Assembly: GCF_044003965.1 (NCBI RefSeq)
Contig: NZ_JBAWKC010000002.1
Location: 186,001-250,000, forward strand
DNA: 64,000 nucleotides
From: Yeosuana aquiaggeris
GTDB taxonomy: Bacteria > Bacteroidota > Bacteroidia > Flavobacteriales > Flavobacteriaceae
Direction of reading: 5' to 3'
This document shows, in pieces, positions 19,301-27,477 of this stretch. The position numbers and the translations under genes are program-made. The notes under the pieces are model-generated. The model was given only the letters and a program-made list of their open reading frames with translations. It searched no databases and was not told where the DNA came from. Numbering within the stretch: the stretch's first letter is position 1; each line of letters begins with the position of its first letter.

Positions 19301-22300
19301 TATTATAGATAATCCTTTAGAAAGTTGGGCGGGTATTACACGTCAGTTAACTTCAACTGATTTAGAACAGGCCAATGTAGAATATATTGAATTTTGGTTA
19401 CAGGATCCATTTCAAGATAACCCTTCCAACCCTGGAGGAAAGTTAGTATTCAATCTTGGTAATATTTCTGAAGATATTATTAAAGATGGTAGAAAGTTGT
19501 ACGAAAATGGATTGCCAAAAGATGGGGACAAATCATTGTTACCCGTTACCGCATGGGGAACAGTAGTGCCTCAAAATCAATCATTAATTTATGCATTTGA
19601 TACAACAGGACAAGAAAGGACAAACCAAGATGTTGGGTATGATGGGTATAATGATAATGAAGAAATCGCTGCTTTTGGAGCTGCTTTTGGAGAGGATCCT
19701 GCCAAAGACAACTACGCCTATTTCTTAAATACAGAGGGAAACATATTTGAAAGATATAAAAAGTATAATGGTGTAGAAGGGAACACACCAGACACCTTTT
19801 CAAACACCGATAGGGGTGCTAATACGCAACCAGATGTAGAAGATATCAATCGTGATAATACCATGAACACAATTGATAGCTATTTTGAGTATGAATTAGA
19901 AGTGAACAGACAGAATTTACCTGAAACTCAGGCTGAATTTGACAATTTATCTCCCGCTAATCCTTTAAAAGATTTTCTAAAGGATTTTAAGGTGAGACCA
20001 AGATCTTTGCCTGATGGTAATACGATTGATGTGAGATGGTATCAAATTAGAGTTCCTGTTCAGGGTAGTCATGTTAAAGCTATAGGCGGTATTACAGATC
20101 TAAGATCAGTAAGATTCTCACGTATTTATTTAAAGGAATTTACTCAAAATACAGTCTTTAGATTTGGCACAATTGATCTGGTAAGAAGTGATTGGAGACG
20201 ATTTACTCAAGCTTTAGACAAGAATGATCCAGACCCTGAAGACGCACAAACTGATTTTAGAGTAGGTATTATTGGAACTTTAGAAAATGAGGGAAGCTAC
20301 CAAAGTCCTCCTGGAATTGAACCGGAAGAGTTATTCAATAATAACACGGTGGTTAGACAAAATGAGCAATCGCTGGTTGTTGAGGTATGTAATCTTGAAA
20401 CTGAAGATGGGCGTGGTGTTTATAAGAACATAAGCATAGATATGCGGCAGTATAAGCGCTTGCGCATGTTTATTCATGCTGAAGAAGTGGAGTCGGGAGG
20501 TTTGGCTAACAATGAATTAGTAGGTTTTATTAGAATGGGAAATGACCTTACTGAAAATTATTATCAAATAGAAATACCATTACAGGTATCCACAGGAATT
20601 TCAAGAGAAGACCTTTGGCCAAATGATAATGAAATCAATTTACCACTATCAGTACTGGCACAGATTAAAGCCATAGGAATTTCAGATGGAAGCTTATCCA
20701 ATCCGGATGCTACTTTTTATGATGTCATAAATGGAGAACCTATTCCTATTACCGGAGACCAATATTCAAATTATGTAGCTGGTCAACATAGAATAGCGGT
20801 GAAAGGAAATCCAAATTTTGGAGATATCCGAACCTTGATGGTAGGTCTTAAAAATGGTTCTAATAGAAATGACGTTTGTGGAAGCACATGGTTTAATGAA
20901 TTGCGCATGTCTGATATGGATAATGAAGGTGGATGGGCAACTGTGGTAAGCATGGATACTAATTTAGCTGATTTTATGAACATCAGTGCAACAGGAAAAC
21001 AAAGTACTTCAGGATTTGGTTCTTTAGAGCAAGGTCCAAGTCAGCGTAGTCTTGAAGATGTGAAACAATATGATGTTGTAACGAACGTGAACGTAGGGCA
21101 ATTACTTCCTAAAAAATGGGGCATTCAAATACCTTTCAACTATGGCCAGGGAGAGGAATTAATTACACCAAAATATGATCAATATTATAAAGATCTTACT
21201 TTAGATTCTAGATTGGCAGCAGCAAATTCAAATGTTGAAAAAGAACAGATAAATGAACAGTCTGAAGACTATACCAAAAGACAGAGTGTTAATTTTATTG
21301 GAGTAAGAAAGAATCGAACGACTGAAAAGACCCCTAGATTTTATGATGTTGAAAATCTCACCCTTAATTATTCTTATAACAAAATAGAACACAGAGATTT
21401 TGAAATTGAGAATTCTGTAAATAAAAATCTTAGAGTTGGAGCAAATTATGCCTTTAATTTTAATCCTGTTACTGTTGAACCTTTTAAGAAGAATGATTCG
21501 TTATTCACAGGAAAATATTGGAAAATATTTAAAGATTTCAACTTTAATTTATTACCATCAAGTTTTACCTTAAATACCGATATTAACAGACAATTTAATA
21601 GCCAAAGATTTAGAGAGGTTGAATTAGGCGGCAATAACATTGCTATTGAAGAATTATTTAGAAGAAATTACACATTTGATTTTCAGTATACAATTAATTT
21701 CAATTTAACGAAGGCGCTTCAATTAAACTTTTCTGCATCAAATAATAATATTGTAAGGAACTATTTTAAAGACGGAATTATAAATGGCGAACAAGATCCT
21801 ACATTAGATGTATGGGATGGGTTTTTTGATTTTGGAGATCCTAACAGGCAGTTCCAGCAGTTAGGGATAACCTATGAATTGCCTTTAAATAAAATACCAA
21901 CCTTAAGCTTTATTTCTTCTACATATCAATATAGTGGAGATTTTCAATGGCAAAAGGGATCTGACTTATATGGTAATTTAGAATTAGATGGTCAAACTTA
22001 TGATTTAGGAAATACCATTCAAAATGCAAACACCCATAATCTGAATACCACTTTAGATATGAATAAGTTGTATAGGTATATAGGGTTAACTAAAAAGCCT
22101 GTAAGAACAGTGCGTACAAGAACCTCAGGCACACCTCAGGGTCCGAACCAAAGTAATGCAGCAAAAGTAAAAAGTAATAATAAGGGCTCAGCAAAACTTT
22201 TAAATGCCGGGATAGATATTATTACTATGATCAAGAGAATTCAAATTAATTATCAGGAGAATAATGGAACTTTTTTGCCAGGATATCTGCAAACACCTGG

Positions 22301-23585
22301 TTTTATTGGAACCACAAAACCAACCATAGGTTACACCTTTGGCAGCCAAAATGATATTAGGTATTTGGCAGCAAGAAATGGCTGGTTAACAGTTTTTCCA
22401 GAATTTAACCAACAATATACAGAAACCAATAGCAAGCAATTGGATCTTTCAGCAAGTTTGGAGCCGGTAAATGATTTTAAGATTGATATTATAGGAAATA
22501 GAACTTATTATGAAAATTACACAGAAAATTATCGAATAAATACGGTCGCTGGAGAATATGAATATGAGTCTTTAACCCCGAATACTTTTGGTAACTTTAA
22601 TATCTCAACCATTTTAATAAAAACCGCTTTTAGTAATAGTGATGAAAATTCCTCTGATGCCTTTAATGAATTCAGAGCTAACAGAATAAAAATTGCAGAG
22701 CGCTTGGCATTGGAGAAAGGGATTGATTTAAATAATCCCGATAATATTGGTGATGATGGTTTTCCCAAAGGATTTGGAAAAAACAATCAAGCCGTCTTAT
22801 TACCTTCTTTTCTTGCGGCTTATACGGGTAGTAATGCCAGTGGTGTAAATCTTGGTGCATTCAGAAATACGCCCATTCCAAACTGGGATATTAAATATAC
22901 CGGTTTTATGAAATTTGCATGGTTTAAAAAGAATTTTAAACGGTTTTCAGTCACTCATGGCTATAGATCAAACTATACCATTAACCAATTCAGATCTAAT
23001 TTGGATTATAAAGACATTGATTACAACTTAGATTATATCAATCAACCAAATGATGTTCTGGATCAATCAGGAAACTATAAGAATGAAACGCTGTATAGCA
23101 ATATTAATTTAACAGAAATGTTCAGTCCACTTATAAGAGTTGATTTTGAAATGAAAAATTCTGTAAAAATTCTTGCTGAAATTAAAAGGGACCGTTTGTT
23201 GTCATTAAGTTTTGATAATAATTTAATGACTGAAATCCAAGGGAAAGAATATGTTGTTGGTTTGGGTTATCGTATTAAAGATGTAAGGATAAAATCTAAC
23301 TTAGCAGGGCCCAATAAACGAATTGTGAGTGATTTAAATATGAAAGCCGATATCTCTGTTAGAGATAACAAAACAATTATAAGGTACTTGGATTTAGAAA
23401 ATAATCAGGTAACGTCTGGACAAACTATTTGGGGGTTAAAATATTCAGCAGATTATGCTTTTAGTAAAAATTTGACGGGGATATTCTATTTTGACTATTC
23501 ATTTTCAAAATATGCCATTTCAACAGCATTTCCTCAAACAACGATTAGGTCTGGATTTACCATCAGATATAATTTCGGGAATTAA
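16365..23585 (+). CDS. sprA: Type IX secretion system outer membrane translocon SprA
   Basis: SprA is the giant outer-membrane channel of the type IX system; known SprA structures are 36-strand barrels. This copy has 2406 residues, the family's usual size, and it is needed for secretion of type IX cargo and for gliding. A signal peptide runs through LFLFFVIVFSFSVWSQ (about 14-30). The N-terminal SprA motifs include IIPTP-like and PSFYVKSDFFET regions, and the protein ends in repeated aromatic beta-strands (TIRSGFTIRYNFGN). The start is a TTG at 16365: no ATG occurs before the signal peptide and the next in-frame Met is far into the protein. The order ruvA-sprA-gcvH-vanZ-tonB matches that in Flavobacterium. 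The frame is intact throughout. Confidence 0.95.
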   Translation: MSTTKQTSYKLIKRHLFLFFVIVFSFSVWSQEPAQDSTATGFQLGKIKIPNPNSIESKYTYDPVIDRYIYTEKVGKFNINYPIILTPREYQDLVEKENLRSYYKQKIDAFDGKKEGAEDGQKNLLPSFYVKSDFFETIFGGNTIDVIPQGSVEMDLGVLFSKQDNPSFSPRNRSNFTFDFDQRISLSLLGKVGTRLQVTANYDTQSTFDFQNLIKLEYTPTEDDIIQKIEVGNVSMPLNSSLITGAQSLFGVKAQLQFGKTTVTGVFSEQKSQSSSVIAQGGGTLQEYELFIREYDENRHFFLAQYFRDTYDKALVNYPFLNNGGLQVTRLEVWVTNRSNRTENIRNVVAFQDLGESDVIGLQTPPPGFVNVGLGAYPDNGNNDFDPTNIGGGGSQLTSAIRDVATVQSGILVSNVNEGFDYAKLENARKLIEGQEYLLNKDLGYISLNQRLNNDEVLAVAFQFTVGGQVFQVGEFANDGVDATNVTTNGSGQVTSVVNSNLVLKLLKSSITSVVQPVWNLMMKNIYDTGAYQLSQDDFKLNIFYNEASPLNYITPVPGTPFPTPGLNQDPLQEIPLLRVFNLDKLNFNNDPQINGDGFFDFVPGITVIPQNGKIIFTSAEPFGKYLFNKLSLNVSEDYDNKASYNANQAKYVYDVLYKSTKTAALEEVEKNKFKLKGRYKSESGDGIPIGAFNVPRGSVKVTAGGRVLVEGIDYTVDYQLGRVQILDPALKASNTPIQVTTENNAVFGQQTRRFTGFNVEHKFNENFVLGATLLNLNERPITQKANFGAEPINNTIFGINGNYATKVPFLTRLVNKLPNIDTDVESNLSLRGEFAYLAPGAPKRTNLNGEMTSYIDDFEGAQNAIDLKAQQSWFLASRPVGLGVSGNPNEDDNGIQNGFQRAQLNWYMIDPIFYSSQRPNDVTDEDVSNLYASRVFINELFPDRDLVQGQNSVINTLDLAYYPAERGPYNFEASSADGIIDNPLESWAGITRQLTSTDLEQANVEYIEFWLQDPFQDNPSNPGGKLVFNLGNISEDIIKDGRKLYENGLPKDGDKSLLPVTAWGTVVPQNQSLIYAFDTTGQERTNQDVGYDGYNDNEEIAAFGAAFGEDPAKDNYAYFLNTEGNIFERYKKYNGVEGNTPDTFSNTDRGANTQPDVEDINRDNTMNTIDSYFEYELEVNRQNLPETQAEFDNLSPANPLKDFLKDFKVRPRSLPDGNTIDVRWYQIRVPVQGSHVKAIGGITDLRSVRFSRIYLKEFTQNTVFRFGTIDLVRSDWRRFTQALDKNDPDPEDAQTDFRVGIIGTLENEGSYQSPPGIEPEELFNNNTVVRQNEQSLVVEVCNLETEDGRGVYKNISIDMRQYKRLRMFIHAEEVESGGLANNELVGFIRMGNDLTENYYQIEIPLQVSTGISREDLWPNDNEINLPLSVLAQIKAIGISDGSLSNPDATFYDVINGEPIPITGDQYSNYVAGQHRIAVKGNPNFGDIRTLMVGLKNGSNRNDVCGSTWFNELRMSDMDNEGGWATVVSMDTNLADFMNISATGKQSTSGFGSLEQGPSQRSLEDVKQYDVVTNVNVGQLLPKKWGIQIPFNYGQGEELITPKYDQYYKDLTLDSRLAAANSNVEKEQINEQSEDYTKRQSVNFIGVRKNRTTEKTPRFYDVENLTLNYSYNKIEHRDFEIENSVNKNLRVGANYAFNFNPVTVEPFKKNDSLFTGKYWKIFKDFNFNLLPSSFTLNTDINRQFNSQRFREVELGGNNIAIEELFRRNYTFDFQYTINFNLTKALQLNFSASNNNIVRNYFKDGIINGEQDPTLDVWDGFFDFGDPNRQFQQLGITYELPLNKIPTLSFISSTYQYSGDFQWQKGSDLYGNLELDGQTYDLGNTIQNANTHNLNTTLDMNKLYRYIGLTKKPVRTVRTRTSGTPQGPNQSNAAKVKSNNKGSAKLLNAGIDIITMIKRIQINYQENNGTFLPGYLQTPGFIGTTKPTIGYTFGSQNDIRYLAARNGWLTVFPEFNQQYTETNSKQLDLSASLEPVNDFKIDIIGNRTYYENYTENYRINTVAGEYEYESLTPNTFGNFNISTILIKTAFSNSDENSSDAFNEFRANRIKIAERLALEKGIDLNNPDNIGDDGFPKGFGKNNQAVLLPSFLAAYTGSNASGVNLGAFRNTPIPNWDIKYTGFMKFAWFKKNFKRFSVTHGYRSNYTINQFRSNLDYKDIDYNLDYINQPNDVLDQSGNYKNETLYSNINLTEMFSPLIRVDFEMKNSVKILAEIKRDRLLSLSFDNNLMTEIQGKEYVVGLGYRIKDVRIKSNLAGPNKRIVSDLNMKADISVRDNKTIIRYLDLENNQVTSGQTIWGLKYSADYAFSKNLTGIFYFDYSFSKYAISTAFPQTTIRSGFTIRYNFGN

Positions 23586-23596
23586 TAAATAAGTAT

Positions 23597-23626
23597 TTGA
23601 ATTTATCATTTGAATAAATACATTTG
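23597..23626 (+). promoter_or_regulatory. Candidate promoter for gcvH-vanZ
   Basis: TTG (23597-23599), exactly 19 bases, then TACATTTG (23619-23626) is an excellent match to the Bacteroidota consensus. It lies in the 64-base gap after sprA and leaves a leader of about 18 bases before the gcvH ATG. Confidence 0.65.
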
Positions 23627-23649
23627 TCAAAACTAATTAATAAAATAAA

Positions 23650-24030
23650 ATGAACATTCCATCAGAATTAAAATACACCAAAGATCACGAGTGGGTGAAA
23701 ATTGAAGGTAATATTGCTACTATTGGTATTACAGATTTTGCGCAAGGTGAATTGGGTGATATAGTATATGTTGAAGTTGAAACTGTAGATGAAACCTTAG
23801 ATGCTGAAGAAATTTTTGGCACTGTTGAAGCGGTAAAAACAGTATCTGATTTATTTTTACCAATGTCTGGTGAAATAATTGAGTTCAACGAGGTTTTAGA
23901 AGATGAACCTGAAAAGGTAAATTCTGATCCTTATGGTGATGGTTGGATGATAAAACTTAAATGTTCTGATTTGTCACAGGTTGATAATCTTTTATCAGCG
24001 GATGATTATAAAAATCTGGTAGGTGCTTAA
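23650..24030 (+). CDS. gcvH: Glycine cleavage system H protein
   Basis: GcvH is the lipoyl carrier protein that shuttles the methylamine group between the P, T and L proteins of the glycine cleavage complex in the cytoplasm. It has 126 residues, full length. The lipoylation site is Lys63 in FGTVEAVKTVSDL, within the typical beta-barrel fold; KYTKDHEWVK at the start and SDPYGDGWMIK near the end are family signatures. The other glycine cleavage genes are not nearby, as is usual in flavobacteria, where gcvH sits behind sprA. Its stop overlaps the GTG start of the next gene by 8 bases, indicating translational coupling. Confidence 0.97.
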   Translation: MNIPSELKYTKDHEWVKIEGNIATIGITDFAQGELGDIVYVEVETVDETLDAEEIFGTVEAVKTVSDLFLPMSGEIIEFNEVLEDEPEKVNSDPYGDGWMIKLKCSDLSQVDNLLSADDYKNLVGA

Positions 24031-24394
24031 AACCTATTTCTTTGTTATTACTATTTTATATTCAATAGCACTTACTGTTGTTTGTCTCATTGAATTAAAT
24101 GGTTTTATTGAAGTGAAAATTTCAAATGGTGATAAAATTTTCCATTCGTTATCTTACGTTGTTTTAACTGTATTATGGTATTATACGTTTTATTATAACC
24201 TGAAGTTTAATAAAATAAATGCATTAATTTATGCGGTAGCTGTATCCATTATTTTTGGTATAGTTATTGAAGTACTTCAGGGAGCAGTTACAACATATAG
24301 GTCATCAGATATTAATGATGTCGTTGCAAATAGTTTTGGAGCTATTTTGGCGGCCGTTGTAATAGCAGTAAAAAACAAATACATATTAAAATGA
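24023..24394 (+). CDS. VanZ-like family membrane protein
   Basis: This 123-residue membrane protein has four hydrophobic helices. The core GIVIEVLQ...YRSSDINDVVANSFGA is the VanZ-like signature; members are linked to glycopeptide or teicoplanin tolerance in some bacteria, but the reaction is unknown and resistance should not be assumed here. The start is a GTG at 24023 that overlaps the gcvH stop by 8 bases, with no ATG before the first helix. The gene is coupled to gcvH and followed after 62 bases by the tonB-like gene. This order is conserved around sprA in gliding flavobacteria, but no role in secretion is established. Confidence 0.85.
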   Translation: MLKTYFFVITILYSIALTVVCLIELNGFIEVKISNGDKIFHSLSYVVLTVLWYYTFYYNLKFNKINALIYAVAVSIIFGIVIEVLQGAVTTYRSSDINDVVANSFGAILAAVVIAVKNKYILK

Positions 24395-24456
24395 TATAAA
24401 GGTTTGTTTTTTTGATAAATAAATAGTTATTTTAGCAATCTACAAATATAATAAAT

Positions 24457-25176
24457 ATGGAACTTAAGAAAAATCCTAATGCAAATGTTGGACGTAACAG
24501 TTCACTTTACTTCGCAATTGGTTTAGCTTTAATGTTGTTTCTTACAAATTATGCTATCAATTACAAGACGTATGACAAGTCAGCAATAGATATTGGACAA
24601 TTGAATTTGGATCAAGAATTGGAAGAGGAAATTCCAATTACAGAGCAACTTCAAACACCGCCACCACCGCCACCGCCACCTGCAGCACCAGAACAAATTT
24701 CTGTGGTTGAGGATGAGGAAGAAGTAGTGGAAACTGTCATTGAATCTACAGAGTCTGATCAGGAAACAGAAATTGTTAAGGTTGAGGATGTTGCTGTAGA
24801 AGAAGTTGAAGAAGATATTGAAGTTCCTTTTGCTGTTATTGAAAATGTGCCTGTATTTCCAGGATGTGAATCTGGTAATAATGATGCAAAAAAAGCATGT
24901 ATGTCAGAAAAAATTGCAGCCTTTGTAAATAAAAAATTTAATACGGAGTTGGCAAGTGAATTAGGCTTAACAGGAAGACAACGTATAAATGTTATTTTTA
25001 AAATTGACAAAACAGGAAACATTACGGGAATTCGTGCAAGAGCACCACATCCAGGTTTAGAAAAAGAAGCAGCTCGTGTTATTGGGTTATTACCTCAAAT
25101 GAAACCAGGAAAACAACGTGGTAAACCAGTAACGGTTCCATATTCATTACCAATTATATTCCAAGTGCAAGATTAA
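24457..25176 (+). CDS. tonB: TonB-family energy transducer
   Basis: This 239-residue inner-membrane protein links the proton-motive ExbBD motor to outer-membrane transporters. A single N-terminal helix (about 17-35) is followed by a proline stretch (residues 68-75) and an acidic linker (about 83-123). The periplasmic C-terminal domain (about 150-239) carries KIDKTGNITGIRARAPHPG and LLPQMKPGKQRGKPV. Two cysteines, Cys137 and Cys148 (C-x10-C), sit just before this domain and could form a disulfide. The same arrangement occurs at the N-terminus of the following remB-like gene and in the broken gene at 58763-59785. No exbB or exbD is in the window. A terminator follows. Confidence 0.9.
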   Translation: MELKKNPNANVGRNSSLYFAIGLALMLFLTNYAINYKTYDKSAIDIGQLNLDQELEEEIPITEQLQTPPPPPPPPAAPEQISVVEDEEEVVETVIESTESDQETEIVKVEDVAVEEVEEDIEVPFAVIENVPVFPGCESGNNDAKKACMSEKIAAFVNKKFNTELASELGLTGRQRINVIFKIDKTGNITGIRARAPHPGLEKEAARVIGLLPQMKPGKQRGKPVTVPYSLPIIFQVQD

Positions 25177-25211
25177 TAATCGTTAAAATAAAACGAAAAC
25201 ATATAAAACTT

Positions 25212-25247
25212 AAAATCCCGTTACAAATTGTAACGGGATTTTTTTAT
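25212..25247 (+). terminator. Intrinsic terminator after tonB
   Basis: The stem AAAATCCCGTTAC (25212-25224) pairs with GTAACGGGATTTT (25230-25242) around a 5-base loop and runs into a T-tract, 36 bases after the tonB stop. Confidence 0.93.
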
Positions 25248-25315
25248 GTCCAAGTTATATTTAAAAGTTAAAGCACATAAAAAAGAGGTATTAATTTCTT
25301 GATGGGTTTTTACTA

Positions 25316-25344
25316 TTGGCATTATCAAAAATATAGTATCTTTC
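25316..25344 (+). promoter_or_regulatory. Candidate promoter for the remB-like gene
   Basis: TTG (25316-25318), 18 bases, then TATCTTTC (25337-25344), one mismatch from TAnnTTTG. It follows the tonB terminator and leaves a leader of about 24 bases. Confidence 0.4.
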
Positions 25345-25373
25345 TGCTTTAAATCAAATCTTAAAATAATTTC

Positions 25374-27473
25374 ATGAAGAGATTCATTGTACTACTCCTA
25401 CTTTTAGTTCAATATAACCTGTTTTCGCAAGAGAATTCTTTTTTTGAAAAGCCCCCCCTTTTTTATAATTGCGAAGATAAGGCCCTTCAATCTCAACAAA
25501 AATGTTTTGATGAAACGGTATTTCATTTAATTTTTGAGAATTTTAAAGTCCCGCAAAAAGTGGTTGATGACAAATATATTGGAGAAACTATAGTCTTGTT
25601 TGAAGTTGACACATTAGGACAGTTTAAAGTCATTTATGTTGATGCGATGTATGATGAATTAAAAACGGAATCAAAACGTGTTTTTTCAGAATTCCCTAAC
25701 ATTAAACCGGGCACTTATAATGGGAAACCCACTTATAAGCAATACTCCATTAAAATTGAAATACCATTAGTAGAGCATGTTGTAAACAAAACTGATTTTA
25801 AAAAGCCAAATGAAATTTCAAAGATTGAATTAGCAGCAAAATCAGAAATTGATAGTGTCAATAATGGTATAGTACCTTTTGAAGAGAAGACCTTTTCAAG
25901 TCAGCTTAACATTCCATTTACCCATTCTGATTATTCCAAGTTCGACAGAAGCATGAATTTGATCGGAGCAAATAATCATACTGCTTCCAAACCTTTTTTA
26001 TATGATGAGGTTTCTACTTATTATGATTTTAAAGCAGAGAATGAGAAACTCCAGAAATCATCAAATTCCTGGGTTGCTAAAAAGTTATGGAATGAGCATT
26101 TGGTACAATTACAAGGTAAAGATTATTGGTTTACCATTGATCCTATTTTTGATTTAGAAGTTGGTAAAGATTCTGAGGCTGATTTTAGTACCACATATAA
26201 TAATACAAGAGGCTTATTAGTGAGAGGTGGTTTAGGAAAGAACTTTAATTTCTATACTTCTGTTTTTGAAAGCCAGGGCAGATTTGCAAAATATGTAAAT
26301 GATTATGCTGAGAGTTTAAAGGCATTTGGCCCGGACCCTGCCATAATTCCCGGAAGAGGTATAGGTAAACGATTTAAAACAGATTCATACGACTATCCTG
26401 TTGCTGAAGCCTATCTCTCTTATACGCCCGCAAAATTTATTAATATCCAGTTTGGTCATGGTAAAAATTTTATAGGAGACGGCTATAGATCTTTACTTGT
26501 AAGTGATGTTGCCAGCCCCCATACTTTTTTAAAATTCAACACTAAATTCTGGAAAATTAAATACACCAACACATGGATGTGGTTGAAGGACGTTAGACCA
26601 GAAGTAACTGTCGATAAGGCCTTTTTAACAAAATATATGGCAAATCATTATTTAAGCTGGAATGTTTCTAAACGGCTTAATATTGGTTTATTTGAATCAG
26701 TGTTATGGACCAATTCAAACGGAAGAGGTTTTGATGTTAATTATTTAAATCCCATCATTTTTTTTAGAGCCATGGAATTTGGAGCAGGTCAGGGATCTGG
26801 AAATGCTGTTTTGGGAGCTTCGGGGAAATATAAAATAAATGATAACATCAATATGTATAGTCAATTTATTTTAGATGAATTCTCATTAAGTGATGTGAAA
26901 GGAGGTGAGAAAAGCTGGAAGAATAAGTTTGGATATCAGTTGGGGATAAAATATTATAATGCTTTTAAAGTTGACAATTTATTATTGCAGTTTGAATATA
27001 ACAGAGTGAGACCTTATACCTATTCCCATAATACCATTGTTTTAAATTACGGGCATAATAATCAATCTATGGCCCATCTTTGGGGATCAAACTTTAGTGA
27101 AGCTATTATTATAGGCAGATATCATTATAATCGTTGGTTTGGAGATGCTAAACTTATTTTTGGTGTCAAAGGGTTTGATTATAATAATGGAACCGATAAT
27201 TTTAGTTATGGTGGTGATATTTACAGAAATTATAATGACCGCCCATTTGATTCTGGGGTTGAAGTAGGTCAAGGTATAAAAACCAATACCTTTTATGCTA
27301 ATCTTCAGGCAGGTTATGTGGTTAATCCGGCATCAAACTTGAAAATTTTTGCAGATATTACCTTTAGAAACTTTAACCCAGAGGTTGAAACGGTTTCAAC
27401 TTTTAAAACCAATACGGTTTGGTTCAATATTGGTTTACGAACCGATTTATTTAATTGGTATTTTGATTTTTAA
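25374..27473 (+). CDS. remB: RemB-like gliding motility outer membrane protein with N-terminal TonB_C-like domain
   Basis: This 699-residue exported protein has a signal peptide ending in YNLFSQ. Residues about 30-140 look like a TonB C-terminal domain: YNCEDKALQSQQKC (Cys33, Cys44), FEVDTLGQFKVIYVDAMYDE and FPNIKPGTYNGKPTYKQYS align by eye with the neighbouring tonB product. The rest is aromatic and glycine-rich with alternating strands (FINIQFGHGKNFIGDG, FNIGLRTDLFNWYFDF at the end), consistent with an outer-membrane beta-barrel. Its place after sprA-gcvH-vanZ-tonB matches remB of Flavobacterium johnsoniae, a gliding gene that is partly redundant there. The assignment rests on that order plus the general build, so I am fairly but not fully sure. 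It converges on the next gene with a 4-base gap. Confidence 0.75.
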   Translation: MKRFIVLLLLLVQYNLFSQENSFFEKPPLFYNCEDKALQSQQKCFDETVFHLIFENFKVPQKVVDDKYIGETIVLFEVDTLGQFKVIYVDAMYDELKTESKRVFSEFPNIKPGTYNGKPTYKQYSIKIEIPLVEHVVNKTDFKKPNEISKIELAAKSEIDSVNNGIVPFEEKTFSSQLNIPFTHSDYSKFDRSMNLIGANNHTASKPFLYDEVSTYYDFKAENEKLQKSSNSWVAKKLWNEHLVQLQGKDYWFTIDPIFDLEVGKDSEADFSTTYNNTRGLLVRGGLGKNFNFYTSVFESQGRFAKYVNDYAESLKAFGPDPAIIPGRGIGKRFKTDSYDYPVAEAYLSYTPAKFINIQFGHGKNFIGDGYRSLLVSDVASPHTFLKFNTKFWKIKYTNTWMWLKDVRPEVTVDKAFLTKYMANHYLSWNVSKRLNIGLFESVLWTNSNGRGFDVNYLNPIIFFRAMEFGAGQGSGNAVLGASGKYKINDNINMYSQFILDEFSLSDVKGGEKSWKNKFGYQLGIKYYNAFKVDNLLLQFEYNRVRPYTYSHNTIVLNYGHNNQSMAHLWGSNFSEAIIIGRYHYNRWFGDAKLIFGVKGFDYNNGTDNFSYGGDIYRNYNDRPFDSGVEVGQGIKTNTFYANLQAGYVVNPASNLKIFADITFRNFNPEVETVSTFKTNTVWFNIGLRTDLFNWYFDF

Positions 27474-27477
27474 TGAA

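Noticed and set aside
24023..24394. Glycopeptide resistance gene (VanZ)
   Set aside because: Only the general VanZ-like fold is present, without other van genes, and Gram-negative flavobacteria carry this family as a housekeeping neighbour of sprA.
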